From Serripes groenlandicus (taxonomy: Eukaryota > Mollusca > Bivalvia > Cardiida > Cardiidae), in contig JASEVX010000001.1 of assembly GCA_031761405.1 (NCBI GenBank), positions 23,579,270-23,643,269 of the forward strand: a stretch of DNA of 64,000 nt. The letters are read 5' to 3'. Below, in pieces: positions 30,438-43,300 of this stretch; within the stretch, counting starts at the first letter, position 1, and every line of letters starts with the position of its first letter. The notes below the pieces were generated by a model. That model did not search any database, was not told where the DNA came from, and saw only the letters and a list, made by a program, of their open reading frames with translations. The position numbers and the translations under genes are program-made.

Positions 30438-31548
30438 TAAGAACAAGAAACCGCTGAAGACGGAAAATCGACAAGTCAAGGTCAAAGTAACCATAGAAAA
30501 CAATAGAACTTGTTACTGGTTACCTTCAGGCAACTTTAACCAAAATGTGGACAGACAGACGGACCGACATCGCCAATCTATAGACCGGAATTGCTAGAGC
30601 AATCCGGCCAATATAATTTCTAGGAAGACAGCTCACACCTGAGCAGATCTATTATCGATCGTCAACAATTTTCTTTTTCAAATATAGGTCCAGTTGGGTC
30701 CAACATTAAGTAAATCTTATGGCATTCTAGAGGCCACATTTTTATTTTACTGAAAGGGTGAATATGGGTCATAGCAGGGGAAAACTTATGACATTAGGCC
30801 AAATTTAAGTAAGTCTTTGGCTCAGGTGATCTTATAAATGTACAGATAATATTTTATAGGTCCAAATAAATTACAGAGACATTTGTATGGTATGAGAGCA
30901 TGCTTTAATGAATAATATACTGATACATATGACACAGAGAAACGTTAACTCCATTCCTCATAGAACCATCTTGAACCTTTTACCAGAAATGATATTTGTA
31001 AGTCTTCTGCTTAAGGGTTTTTGACTCAACAGCAGAATAATGAAAATATTGCCGGAAAAAGAGAAGTAGCTTTAACATTTCTCTATTTCCCAGATTTTCC
31101 GAGAAATTATGCTATCCTTTTTTCAAATGTTTTCAATACACAAGTCTTCAAATAGCCTACAAGGTAAAAGGTCAAAGAGAAAAGAAAACACAAAACATAA
31201 TGTAATCAGTAGGTTAAAATAAAATTATAATACTTCTAAAACATTTATGCCTATGCCTTATTTGAGATACAACAATTTCTAAAATTACATCTGGATTCAA
31301 TTCTTTTCCTGATAAAGACATCTTTTGACACCTTGGCAGCAAACACCAGGAGAAAATATTGAGAGAAAAAGAGAAAAATAAGCAATTTCTCCTTTTACAA
31401 CATGTTTTCAACTCCATCAATATTGCACTTTATATATTACTGGTGTTAAATTGTCATCCTTGAACGTGTTCAAATGAAAAGGCAACACATTTCTCGAAAA
31501 ACAAGTAAAGCAGGAAAGCGATGAAACCCAGTTTACATTGGTGACAAT
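30438..31548. other. Repeat remnants, no gene
   Basis: A reverse family-B piece near 30680-30830 and a very decayed MITE near 31250-31420 (..GCAAACACCAGGAGAAAATA.., AGCAATTTCTCCTTTT). Confidence 0.4.
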
Positions 31549-31737
31549 AACCCATTCCCACATACAACAAATCTGCAACAGACGACTTTGAAAACATCTT
31601 GGCAAAAATATGAAAAAATCTTCTTAAATGAAAGTATTTATAAGTGATCATCATGAGCAATTTCTCCTTTGTCTCAATGTTTTCAAACTTTGTCTGGTGC
31701 AGAGACATCAGAAAGTCTGTATGTTGGAAGGGATTAA
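31549..31737 (+). mobile_element. TTAA-MITE, decayed
   Basis: CCCATTCCCACATACAACAA to TATGTTGGAAGGGATTAA. Confidence 0.7.
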
Positions 31738-32153
31738 AGGTGATTGATATCTTGACCTGTATGAACCCAAAAAACAATCCCAATTTTTTTTGACAAACTC
31801 AAAAGCGTAATGTTTCTGCGAAGAAGTAGAAAAACATATAATGTAAGTAGAAAAGCCGACATAGTTCCATAGTTGAAAATTATTCAACTACTAAGCAAAT
31901 AATTGTTTTCGCAATAACTTTTTTCGACTAATTCATATTTCCCGCCCCATGTCAGAATATAAATAAATTCATTTTGTACTCGTAATCTAGACATAATGTT
32001 GCAAACCTGATCATGGCAAATATGTAACAATCAAAACATTCCCGTCATTTGTATCTACGTAGAATAATTTCAGCATATTATCACTATGTTACAAATCAAT
32101 TTATAATATAAAATAACAGTACATGTCAAAGTCTTGTTGTATCCTTATTATTA

Positions 32154-32384
32154 TTAACCCTTTCCCTCATACGACAATTCTGCAGCAGACGACTTTGAAC
32201 GTATTTTGTCAAAATATAGAAAAATCTCCATAATTGAATGGATAACCTATGACAAAAAGTGGAAAACATTGTGGCAAAAGGAGAAATTGCACGTTTTGTG
32301 CAATTTCTTCTTTTGTCACTATGTTTTCAAAAAGCTGTCTGCTGCAGAGGCGTCTGAAAGCATCTATATGAGGGAAAAGGTTAA
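32154..32384 (+). mobile_element. TTAA-MITE, full
   Basis: CCCTCATACGAC subtype, TTAA both ends, complete hairpin. Confidence 0.9.
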
Positions 32385-32607
32385 CCTTTTCCCACATACA
32401 ACAAATCTGAAGCAGACAATTTTAAAAAACTTCTGTATATTTTTTTTTGGAAATGTCCATAAACCAAAGTGTAGTTATTGAATCAAGTTGAACAAATTGT
32501 GGCAAATGGAGAAATTGTTCATTATAAAGCATTTCTCCTTTTGCCACGTTTTTTAAAGTCATCTGCTGCAGATGCTCAGAAAGTGTTGGTATGTGGGAAA
32601 GGGTTAA
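32381..32607 (+). mobile_element. TTAA-MITE sharing its TTAA with the preceding copy
   Basis: CCCACATACAAC subtype; starts at the TTAA that ends 32154-32384. Confidence 0.87.
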
Positions 32608-32952
32608 AATGGGCATCCACTTTAAAGGGTTAAAGTCCATAGTTCACTTAAAATTCTATAAAAATTCCCACTGAAGTAAGAATAACAAGTGTAGGCGGCA
32701 GGTTGACATATAAACATGATAAAGATGACATTTGCTGCTTCAAAAGCGGACAACTTTTTGAAAATGAGCAGGAAAACAAGAACGGACTCAAAAACAAGTA
32801 TTTTCTCCGTTTACCACTGTTTTCAACTCTGTCTCAAAATTTTACATGCATTTTCTTTCTTAAAACGTTTTCAAAGCAGATACCTCTAAACCACATTTTT
32901 TCATTTCATTTTCGAAATGTAGTTCATCCTAGCCTTTTTGAAATTCTTCACT

Positions 32953-33122
32953 TTAACCCTTTCCCTCATACAACAAATCTGTGGCAGATGATGGGAAAAA
33001 ATAATAATTCTTCTTTTAAATGAAAGAGCAATTTCTGAATAAAGTTGAAAACATTGTGGCAGGGTTTCTCCTTTTTATATCAAACATTTTTTAAAAAGCG
33101 TCTTTATGTGGTAAAGGGTTAA
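32953..33122 (+). mobile_element. TTAA-MITE, internally shortened
   Basis: 170 bp, TTAA both ends, most of the hairpin gone. Confidence 0.78.
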
Positions 33123-33744
33123 TACATATATAACATGTATTTTAAAATCTGGATCTCAATACCACATCAAATTGTACAGAGTTCACGATAATATTTATCG
33201 AAGACTAAAATGCATGTACAAGATTTCCAGCATTTCATCATCAACCTTTGTACATACTTATAAATAGTCTACTACAGATTGAACACTTATATCAATGCTC
33301 TTCAGTCCTTACAATGAGACAGAATATGGACACCTCTATAGAGAACATAGCTGTACCATTAACAAAAAAAAGGTCACTAAGGGGAGGGGAATAACACCAA
33401 AAAATGTGCATGCTAGAATCCTAATTACATATATACAACGGTTTTTGTGCACTGTACATCTGCAGGTCACAAAATATTTACATACCAAATTTGAAGTTAA
33501 AAGCATTGGAAAATGGCCCAACAAGAAATAATTGATTTGTGGTTATTATGCACTATACATCTGAAGGTCATAAGCTATATACACACCAAGTTTGGAGTTG
33601 ATACATTGGAAAATAAGTGAGAGAATGGTCAGAATTTTCCAGACTTATAATTGCAAATCATCTAAATCATTTTATCAGGGGTGCATTCACAAAACTGTTG
33701 CACTATGCTTACAGCAGTGAATCCACCTATCAAATTACTGGTCT

Positions 33745-33989
33745 TGAACCCTTTCCTACATATGACAAATCTGCAGCAGACATCTTTGTAAACATTAAGG
33801 CAAAAAAAATGACAAATATGTATCAATAAAAGTATATTTATTAAATAAAATGGCAAAAGGAGAAATTGCTCAATATGAATCATGAATGCATATTATAAAC
33901 CTTTATGAGCAATTTCTCCTTTAGTCAGATCATTTCAAGTCGTCTGCTGCAGAGGCATCAGAAAGTGTCTGTATGTGGAAAATGGTTAA
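33745..33989 (+). mobile_element. TTAA-MITE
   Basis: CCCTTTCCTACATATGACAA to TATGTGGAAAATGGTTAA; ~30 bp inserted in the hairpin loop. Confidence 0.78.
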
Positions 33990-34050
33990 CCAACAACACC
34001 CTAACTCTATGGTCAGCTGAAACCAGGAAAAGGGCAACCTTTTGACTGCA

Positions 34051-34280
34051 ATAACCCTTTACCATATATAGATGCTTTCTGACGCCTCTGCAACAGACGG
34101 CTTTTTGAAAACATAGTTACAAAAGAAGAAATTGCTCAAAACAAGCAATTTATCCTTTTGCCACAATATTTTCTACTTTTAGTCATAGGTTATCCACTCA
34201 ATTATAGAGATTTTCTATTTTTTAACAAAATATGTCCAAAGTCGTCTGCTGCAGAATTGTCGTATGAGGGAAAGGGTTTA
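34051..34280 (-). mobile_element. TTAA-MITE
   Basis: CCCTTTACCATATATAGATG to TCGTATGAGGGAAAGGG; ends slightly decayed. Confidence 0.8.
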
Positions 34281-34557
34281 GAGACTGATCTCCTGAAACG
34301 CCAGAAAGAAAATCACTGTACACTGAACAATGAAGGTTCTAAGATAAATCCAATTTTTAATATAAATATAATTATTTGCAGTTACTTAGTTTTTAAACTT
34401 CAACCAGAAGACTAGATGAGGGGGGACAACACTGGTCATTTCCACAATGTATTTCCCCTACTACTCAACCAAACCCTATGTTGTGGGTACTTAGAAGATC
34501 TCACTGAGACGATTATTTTGAGTACCCAAAACATAAGGTTTGAGTGTAAAATAAGGA

Positions 34558-34566
34558 CTTTATTAC
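34558..34566 (-). terminator. Possible polyadenylation signal of the ARHGAP11A-like gene
   Basis: AATAAA on the - strand, about 290 bp past the stop codon and beyond the 3' UTR MITE. Position fits; use is inferred. Confidence 0.4.
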
Positions 34567-34608
34567 ATGACAAATGCCCCTTATCTACAAGTAGAGCTCT
34601 CTTCAACA

Positions 34609-34843
34609 TTAACCCTTTCCCTCATACGACAATTCTGCAGCAGACGACTTTGAACGTATTTTGTCAAAAAATAGAAAATCTCCATAATTGAATGGATAAC
34701 CTATGACAAAAAGTGGAAAACATTGTGACAAAAGGAGAAATTGCATGTTTTGTGCAGTGCAATTTCTTCTTTTGTCACTATGTTTTCAAAAAGCTGTCTG
34801 CTGCAGAGGCGTCAGAAAGTGTCTATATGAGGGAAAGGGTTAA
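34609..34843 (+). mobile_element. TTAA-MITE in the 3' UTR of the ARHGAP11A-like gene
   Basis: Full copy, TTAA both ends, whose right edge is 11 bp from the TAG at 34857-34855. It would be transcribed as an antisense hairpin in the mRNA. Confidence 0.88.
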
Positions 34844-34854
34844 AATGTCATTTC

Positions 34855-37317
34855 CTACAGATTATTCATGTCCTCAATTTGACTTGGCATTGATGACAGT
34901 AATGACCGTCTATTTTTAACAAGTGCTGGGGACCGATGTGCCCGTGATCGAGGTGAATGTGGGGAGGATCCAAGGCGTTTAAGCGGTTTTATGGGAGATC
35001 TTGGCGACTTTGAGATCTTAAAGGCTTCCAACGGCATTTTATTAGCGGCTGTTCTCATGCTGATTTTTTCTAAAGTAAGAGGGGTTGTGAGAATTGCAGG
35101 CTTTATCTCTGGCATTTTACAAGTCAGATTCTCTTCCAAGTTTTCTTTACCTGCATCTGTCCTTTCAGTAATTTGTTTCAGTTTTTCACTTCTCGGAGTG
35201 CAAACACTAATAATTGTCTCTTGTAATGACATATTAAGTTCAACAGCTTTTCCATCAAACAATCGTGTCTTTTCCTCATTATCCGATATAAATACACTAA
35301 CATCACTTTCCCCTGTAATTACATCGTCGCTTGCAGCGATTTCAAGTTGAGGGTTACTGACAGAATCATCTGCGCTCGTATTGCCCCTACCCTCATCCTC
35401 CTCCATTATTGTACAGTTAGAGGATTCAGTCCCCAACATCCCTGCTCGGAGGTTTCTCAATTTACAAGTAGCTTCCTTTTCTGCGTAATATATACTTGGT
35501 TTACGTTTCAGAGAGAAACCTTTCTCCCCTGCCCCATTTAGGGCAGCTTGATCGGATGGCTTAATAAGCTGTGTGGATATAGGAACCCTAGCAGTTCCAA
35601 ATGATGTGTCTAATGATGCATTTATAGCCTGCATAAAATAATCAGAGTCGGAGTCTTTCCTAGCTAACCTAAACGGGGACATACCCCTCTTTCTGCTGGT
35701 TGAGTTAGGGAACCGTAATGGAGACACAAACTTGTCATCCTCACTTTTAGTATCACTTATTTTATTAAACTGCAGAATATTATTTTTAACATGTCCAGCA
35801 TTATTTTTCTGTAAGGCTATGATACTTTCGCGGCGAGGGTTTATATTTTCTGCTTGTTTGATTACAGGAAATTTCAAATTCCCAGGCACTGCAAAATCAT
35901 CAAAATCTTCATTGGGTTTTTCAGCTTTTTGCTCACTAATATAGCCAGCTCTAGCAAGCAGTTTGTGTGTTTCAGCAGATATTTGTAGGTTTGGTTTTAT
36001 ATTGTTCCTTCTAAAACTTCCCTCCAGCAGACTTTGCGATCGACAAACCCTTGTAGGTGTCGGGGTACTGACTTCTTTCATCAAATCATGTGTAGAAAGG
36101 GACTTTTTACAGGCAGATCCATATTTCATCTGCGTATTCTCTAAAAAACTTTTACTACCACTTGCTAAAAGATGTTCAGTACTCTTGCCCTCTTCATTAG
36201 ATATTTCATGTGTTTGGGGTGCAACTTCTTTCAGGTCAAACACGGAGTTTGAGATGGAATCTGATTTTTCATCGGTCCCATCTTCCATTGGTTCCTCACA
36301 CATGGATCCCTTCCCACTGTCTGCTGATATAGACCTTGTCATCTCCCGATCCTTTATGTAAGTGATAGGAGATATCACAGAGGAGGTCTGGCTCAGTAGA
36401 CTATCTTTGCTCTCTTGTTTCTGTTGTGCCAAAGTTTTCTTAATATTCATTCCATCTTCAAAATCACAAGCATCTTCATCAAGCTTATCAGTTTCAATAC
36501 AATTGTTCAAATTGATTTTGGAGGTTTCCATATTCTCAGTTGCTTCTATTACATCATTCTGGTCTTGCATTTTATCTGCAGAATTGATTTCTTCTTTCAT
36601 TTCAACATCATTAGAAGCTGGCGTACATACATAGCTCTGATCATGACTGTTAGTGTCTAAATAATCATTAAAACTATCATCTAGATGGACATACTGCCCA
36701 TCATCAATCATATGTTGCATATTTACTGGGTAACTGATATCTGACTTGTCCAAACCAAAACTTCGTCGGAGCTTCTGCACTTCCCTATGATCACCTTGTA
36801 ACAACCCCGTTTTAACAGAATTTGGTTGTCCCCTTCGCAAGCTTGACTTACGAGTGCTTTCATCTAGTGTACCATTGAGGGAGTAAGATCTGTTGTGTAG
36901 TCGTGGAGTTTCAAATTGGCTACGGTTCATTATCATTGTATCTGACAGGGTCCCCCGGGGACAAACATCACCAAGTCTCACATACTCTCCCTGATTAAAG
37001 GCTCCAGATAGGACTGGCTCTGACATGATTCTAGATATATCTACTTCCCTGTCGTCGGACCCGGCTATAAAACCATCATTCAGGGAATGTGTTTCATCAT
37101 CAAAGTTAGAGAGAACGGATTGTTCACACAAAGACGTAGAGAAAGAAGAGGTCTGTGCAGTAGCGCCGATAGCCGATACATCCGTAATATTTTTACCCGA
37201 GGTTTTGCTACATACGCTGTCAATGGTAGTTGTACTAGCATAACTTGAGGTGGGGCTTGCTAAACGCTGACCGATTTGGTGATATGCATCATCCTTCTTG
37301 ATTAGGGGAGGGAACAT
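34855..37317 (-). CDS. ARHGAP11A: ARHGAP11A-like last exon (820 codons and stop)
   Basis: 2463 bp; acceptor CTACTTGCAG, in phase 0 with the previous exon. First codons MFPPLIKKDD; TAG at 34857-34855. Encodes the disordered tail: no enzymatic domain, many SP/TP sites clustered at the end (SKSPRSPIKPLK, SSPHSPRSRAHRSP), a KEN box and a C-terminus ...IEDMNNL. The stop codon is 11 bp from a MITE that occupies the 3' UTR; an AATAAA on this strand lies near 34560. Confidence 0.93.
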   Translation of the reverse strand: MFPPLIKKDDAYHQIGQRLASPTSSYASTTTIDSVCSKTSGKNITDVSAIGATAQTSSFSTSLCEQSVLSNFDDETHSLNDGFIAGSDDREVDISRIMSEPVLSGAFNQGEYVRLGDVCPRGTLSDTMIMNRSQFETPRLHNRSYSLNGTLDESTRKSSLRRGQPNSVKTGLLQGDHREVQKLRRSFGLDKSDISYPVNMQHMIDDGQYVHLDDSFNDYLDTNSHDQSYVCTPASNDVEMKEEINSADKMQDQNDVIEATENMETSKINLNNCIETDKLDEDACDFEDGMNIKKTLAQQKQESKDSLLSQTSSVISPITYIKDREMTRSISADSGKGSMCEEPMEDGTDEKSDSISNSVFDLKEVAPQTHEISNEEGKSTEHLLASGSKSFLENTQMKYGSACKKSLSTHDLMKEVSTPTPTRVCRSQSLLEGSFRRNNIKPNLQISAETHKLLARAGYISEQKAEKPNEDFDDFAVPGNLKFPVIKQAENINPRRESIIALQKNNAGHVKNNILQFNKISDTKSEDDKFVSPLRFPNSTSRKRGMSPFRLARKDSDSDYFMQAINASLDTSFGTARVPISTQLIKPSDQAALNGAGEKGFSLKRKPSIYYAEKEATCKLRNLRAGMLGTESSNCTIMEEDEGRGNTSADDSVSNPQLEIAASDDVITGESDVSVFISDNEEKTRLFDGKAVELNMSLQETIISVCTPRSEKLKQITERTDAGKENLEENLTCKMPEIKPAILTTPLTLEKISMRTAANKMPLEAFKISKSPRSPIKPLKRLGSSPHSPRSRAHRSPALVKNRRSLLSSMPSQIEDMNNL

Positions 37318-40300
37318 CTGCAAGTAGATGGAATTAATCCAATGATAATCAAATAAAGATAAACAATAAAATGCTGCTGATTTGATGAAATTGAAGTATA
37401 TAAGGCCATTCTAAAGCAAAATTAAATAGATGAGAAGTACAGTGAGAAATCAATCTGACAAATAGTATACAATAAAGTCAATTTATAGCCTTTATTATGT
37501 CAAAATTGATTGTCTGTAGTAAAATTTACCCTTTTCCTGCCAATCTTAATTCATTTATCTAACAAGAGGGCAATGAGGCCCTGGATTGTTCAACTGAGAA
37601 TGGGCTATTTAAGACTTAACTCTTTCAGGGCTAATGGCAATATCATCAAGACAAACTTTCTGACCAAATTTCAATCTGCTCAAGTCAAAAGTGCGATATC
37701 TATACTGTTCAACAATTTGGCCAGATATATTCAAACTTGGCCTAGATATGGCCAAAAATGTGGCTTCCAGAGTGTTAACAAGATTTTCCTTAAACTTGGC
37801 CTAGTGACCTAGTTTTGATGGACATGACCCTTATTCGAACTTAGCCTAGATATCATCATGCAAATTTTCTGACAAGTATCAAGATGCTCAAGTTTAACCC
37901 TTTCCCTCATACGACAATTCTGCAGCAGACGACTTTGAACATATTTTGTCAAAAAATAGAATAACTTTTTAATTGAATGGATTACCTATGATTAAAAATG
38001 GAAAACATTGTGGCAAAGGAGAAATTGCTCGTTTTGATATATTTCTTCGTTTGTCACTATGTTTTCAAAAAGCCGTCTGCTGCAAAGGCGTCATATATGA
38101 GGGAAAGGGTTAAAATGCGGCTTCCAGAGTGTTAACAAGATTTTCATTTAATTTGATCTAGTGACCTAGTTTGTGACTCGACATGACCCAGATTCGAACT
38201 TGGCCTAGATTTGATGGAGATATTTCTTCTGATAAACTTTCATGAAGATTGAATGCAAAATATTGCCTCTAGAATGTTAACAAACAAATGTTGATGAGGA
38301 ACAACAAAGGGCGATCACAAAATCTCACCTTGAGCACTTTGTGCTCTGGTGAGCTTAAGATCACTTTTCATTGTACATGATTTTATCTGTGTATCTTTTG
38401 AGGCTTAAAGTGACCTCTTTTGTTCTCAGTTGAACTAGACACAGGTGCAAAGTCTTGTTTAAAATCTAGAAAAAGATATTGACAAGGTATTATTCATCGA
38501 CCCGGAACATCACTGAGGTGACATTTGGTTTTTAATTATTCAACATATTTGCTGTATCAATTTATGACAAAGCGCCTTATACAGCATTTCAAATGCATAC
38601 AAGATAGAAAAATAAATTTCCTTTCGAAAAAAGCGTAGTTTCGTGTTTTTATTCAAATATCTTTTACAGTTGTACCTGATTTTCATGTTAAATGAATTCT
38701 TAACTCTTTCCCTCATATAAACGCTTTCTGACGCCTCTGCAGCAGACGGCTTTTTGAAAACATAGTGAAAAAGGAAGAAATTGCACAAAACGTGCAATTT
38801 CTCCTTTTGCCACAATGTTTTCACTTTTTGTCATAGGTTATCCATTCAATTATGGAGATTTTCTATGTTTTGACAAAATACGTTCAAAGTTGTCTGCTGC
38901 AGAATTGTCGTATGAGGGAAAGGGTTAATAGAAAATAGCCGGAGATGAAGATTGTCAGCGCGCAACTCCTAAATACAGATTACTTATCGTGTTTTATAGC
39001 TGTAAAATAAGTAATATATAATATCCCTATGATAGCGGCGCATTGAAATTATATGACACTTCTTAACAAGAGACCCAAGAGGGCCAGTATCGCTCCACGG
39101 CCATTAGGCAAAAATTTAATCTCCAAACAGCCCCGCCCCCTGATGGCCATGTTTTTTTACCAATCAACATGGCTTGAAAGAATCTGATAGAGGGTCACTC
39201 TAGTAACATTTCTACAAAATTATTTGAAAATCAGCCCGACACTTTCGGAGAAGAAGATTTTTCACTATAGCCATATAAGGCAAAATAGCCACGCCCCCTG
39301 GCAGCTATAGTTTTCGACCAATCAACATGGCTTGAAGGAATCTAATAGAGGGTCACCCTAGGAACATTTCTACAAAATGATTTTAAAATCGGCTTGAATC
39401 TTTCGGAGAAGAAGATTTTTTAAGTTTTCACTTAAGCCATATAAGGCAAAATAGCCCCGCCCTCTGGCGGCCATGTTTTTCGACCAATCAACATGGCTTG
39501 GAGGAATCTCTTCGAGGGTCTCCCAAGGAAGATTTCTACAAAATGATTTGAAAATTGGCCAGAATTTTTGCATGGATCCAAAAAAATTGAAGGAATTTAG
39601 GAGAGGACATTGAGAGGGTGCTTCCTATGAAGTTTCATCCTAATTGTCCAAGTAGTTAGGGAGGAGAAGTCGTTTGAAGCAAAAAGTTAACGCACCATTG
39701 CGATCTGAAAAATTGGCCGTTGAAAAGGAAATATACCTTGTCAATATATATTCAAATAAGAAATTGGTAGTTTTTAGTAGATTTTCATGCAACCAATTTT
39801 GTTTATGCACTGATTAAAATGATGAGAAGAATGCAAGGGAAGTAATGGTAAAATGTAGGCATAACTCTAAATATATGATGAACATCAACACATAATGTTC
39901 ATAGTTGTTGATATGATTGACTGATTGTTTTTGAAGCTGCTTTCAATAATTTTTCAGTTACATCATGGCATTTCCTGGGTAAGTTACCAGTTCTGCTGGT
40001 CCATTTATCCTGACACCAGCCAGTCTGTTTTAATGCTTATCTTGCAACCCTGAGCGCCAAGGAGGGCAGCCATTACCACCATTTTTAAAGTCTTTGGTAT
40101 GACCCGGCTAGGGATAGAACCTGCGAAGCGGTTTAAAAACAAGAGGACCATGATGGTACTAATCACTCACCTGATTTAATCAAACCTAAAAAGTTTTCAC
40201 TGTTCTTTGTCTATACACACATATACGGAAAACAAGCAACACCCTCTTGTGGCCATGTTTATCATCCTATCAAAGTAATTTGAAGTCTTAGTAGAGGGGC

Positions 40301-43300
40301 ACCCAAAGAACATTCATGGCAAATGGACAAGATTTTTAGTCTAATAAGTCTATGTAAAACAAGAGATCCCCAGGGTGGAGCCAAGTTTGACACCAGGGCT
40401 ATACTAATTTGACCAATCTTGAAGTTGGATTTCAAATATTAACTTTTAGACAAGATACAAGTATATGTAAAAACAAGTGACCCCCGGGGATGGGTAATTT
40501 TTTACCCAAGGGCTATAATTTGAACAATCTTGGTAGAGGTTCACTAGATGACGCAACATACCAAATATCAAAGGCCTTGGCCCTCTACTTTTAGACAAGA
40601 AGATTTTTAAAGTTTTTCCCCTATACAAGTCTATGTGGAACAAGTGACCCCCCAGTGGAGGGGTCAATTTTGACCATATGGCTATAATTTGAACAATCTT
40701 GGTAGAGGTTTACTAGATGATGCTACTTACCAAATATTAATGGCCAGGGCCCTCTACTTTTAGACAAGAAGTTTTTCCCCTATATGAGTCTATGTAAAAC
40801 AAGTGACCCCCGAAGAGGGGTAATTTTTGACCACAGGGCTATAATTTGAACTATCTTGGAAGAGGTCCAAAATCATGCTACATACCAAATATCAAAGGCC
40901 TAGGCCTTCTACTTTTACATACCAAATATCTTTTAGACAAGAAGACTTTTTAAGTTTTTTCCCTGTATGAGTAAAACAAGCAAATTCAGAGAATTATGGT
41001 CCCCCGCCAGGGTCAAGGTCACAAAAATTGGTATTGATGGAAAGGGGTTGTCACAAGGAATACACATGTGAAATATGAAAGCAGTACCTATTACGGTTCA
41101 GAAGTTATGACCAAGGTTAAAGTTTTTGTGACAGCGTGACTGACGGACGGACGGACTGACGAATGATAACTAATAGTCCCCACGCTTTCGCTAAAGCGGG
41201 GGACAACAAGTGACCCCTGGGGAGGGGTCAATTTTGGCCCCATGGCTATAATTTGAACAATCGAGATAGAGGTCCACTAGATGCTGCTGCATACCAAATA
41301 TCAAAGGCTTGGGCCTTCTACTTTTGGACAAGAAGAATTTTTTTAAGTTTTTCCCCTATCTAAGTCAAACAAGTGACCCCCAGGGGAGGGGTCATTTTTG
41401 ACCCCAGGGCTATAATTTGAACAATCTTGGTAGAGGTCCACTAGATGATGCTACTTACCAAATATGAAAGACCTGGGCCCTCTACTTTTAGACAAGAAGT
41501 TTTTCCCTATATGAGTCTATTTAAACAAGCAAATTCATGAAATTTATATCCCCCACTTGCAGGAAAGTTTGAAAAAAAAAACGGTTCACACTTGTGGCAG
41601 TTATTGTACAGAAACGAAGTGTGACAGACAGACAGACAGACAGACGGACAAACCCAAATTAATAACCCCCTTTTTTCTTCGACAGAAGGTCAAAAAGTCA
41701 TGGTGAAGGTCCAAAGACAATGATGATGTTTGATGGTAAAATTGTACACATGGTGCAAATTTTGTTGCTGTAGCTTTATAAACAAGTTTCATGAAATTCT
41801 ACAAGCTAGTTACTGAGAAATGGCTGCTGACGTGGATTTTTCAATATATCAAGGGCATTAACTCTAAGGAAAATTGACCAATCCAAAAAAACAATGGACG
41901 GGCATCATCCCAGTATGCTGGTTCATATTTATTTCAAGTTTCATGAAATTCTACCAGCTAGTTACTGAGAAATGGCTGCGGACTTGGATTTTTCAATATA
42001 TCAAGGGCAATAACTCGAAGTAAAATTGACCAATCCAAAAAAAACAATGGACGGGCATCATCCCAGTATGCTGGTTCATATTTATTTCAAGTTTCATGAA
42101 ATTCTACCAGCTAGTTACTGAGAAATGGCTGCGGACGGACGTGACACGACGAACGCACAGACAAAGCCATTTCAATATCCCCCTCCTTTTTTCTTCGAAA
42201 AAGCGGGGGATAACAATAGACCCCAGGGGAAGGGTCATTTTGACCCCAGAGCTATAATTTGAATAATCTTGGTAGTGGTCCACTAGATGATGCTACATAC
42301 CCAATATCAAAGGCCTGGGCCCTCTCCTTTGTGACTAGAAGATTTTTAAAGTTTTTCCCCTATATGAGTCATGTAAAACAAGTGACCCCCAGAATGGGGT
42401 CATTTCTTACCCCCAGGGCTATAATTTGAACAATCTTGGTAGAGGTCCACTAGACGATGCTACATACCAAATATCAAAGGCTGAGGCCCTCTTCTTTTAG
42501 ATTTTTTCCCCTATATGAGTCTATTAGGTAAAACAATAGACCCCAGGGGAGGGGTCATTTTTGACCCCAGGGCTATAATTTGAACAATCTTGGTAGAAGT
42601 CACAAAAGCTAACCTTGCACTTTGTGCATAGGTGAGCTAATAAAGGCTTCTACAGCTAACCTGTTAATTGTCAGCCTTAACTGATCAGAGAGAAAACACA
42701 GATTGGCATAGTTAAAATGGGGTCCTATCTTATAAGTGAGTAGCTTATACGAGTAAATACAGAAAGTGTGAAAAACATGGCACTTATTTATTTTGCCGAT
42801 TCTTTGTGTATAATCAAACAATTATGGTTGGCTTTACAATATAATTTAAACTATAGCAATTTTAAAACAAGTTAATGTCGTATTGCAAGCAATGCAAGAG
42901 CCCTACCGGACCATTGACCTGTAACAAGGCACATTCCTATCAAACAGTAATCATTTTGACCTATAAGTGTGACCTTGACCTTTGAGGTACAGGCCTGTGT
43001 CTTGTGTGCCACATATCACCTCATCATGGTGAACATGTGTGCCCAGTAACTTGGGAATCCTATAAAACGGTACTCATTTTGACCTTTGAGGTACAGGCCT
43101 GGGTTTAGTGTGTGACACGCCACCTAATCATGGTGAACATGTTTACATTGTAACTTGGGAATCCTACGATGTATGGTTGAGTTGGGAGCAAGACAAGGTA
43201 ATCCCATCCAAACAGTACTCATTTTGACCTTTGACCTCTAAGTGTGACCTTACCCTTTGAGGTACAGGCCTGGGTCATGGTGAACATGTGTGTTTTGTAA

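Larger units (their letters stand above)
40139..42640 (+). mobile_element. Helentron-like element, family-A repeats, with two nested elements
   Basis: 5' AAGAGGACCATGATGGTACT, CACTCACCTG; 3' CTAACCTTGCACTTTGTGC..GGTGAGCTAA. At least seven family-A units. Pieces at about 40979-41210 and 41526-42211 are unrelated inserts ending AAAGCGGGGGACAACAAG or AAAGCGGGGGATAACAA. Confidence 0.75.

Noticed and set aside
36362..36660. Open + strand frames across the last RhoGAP exon
   Set aside because: They are antisense shadows of the 820-codon coding exon.
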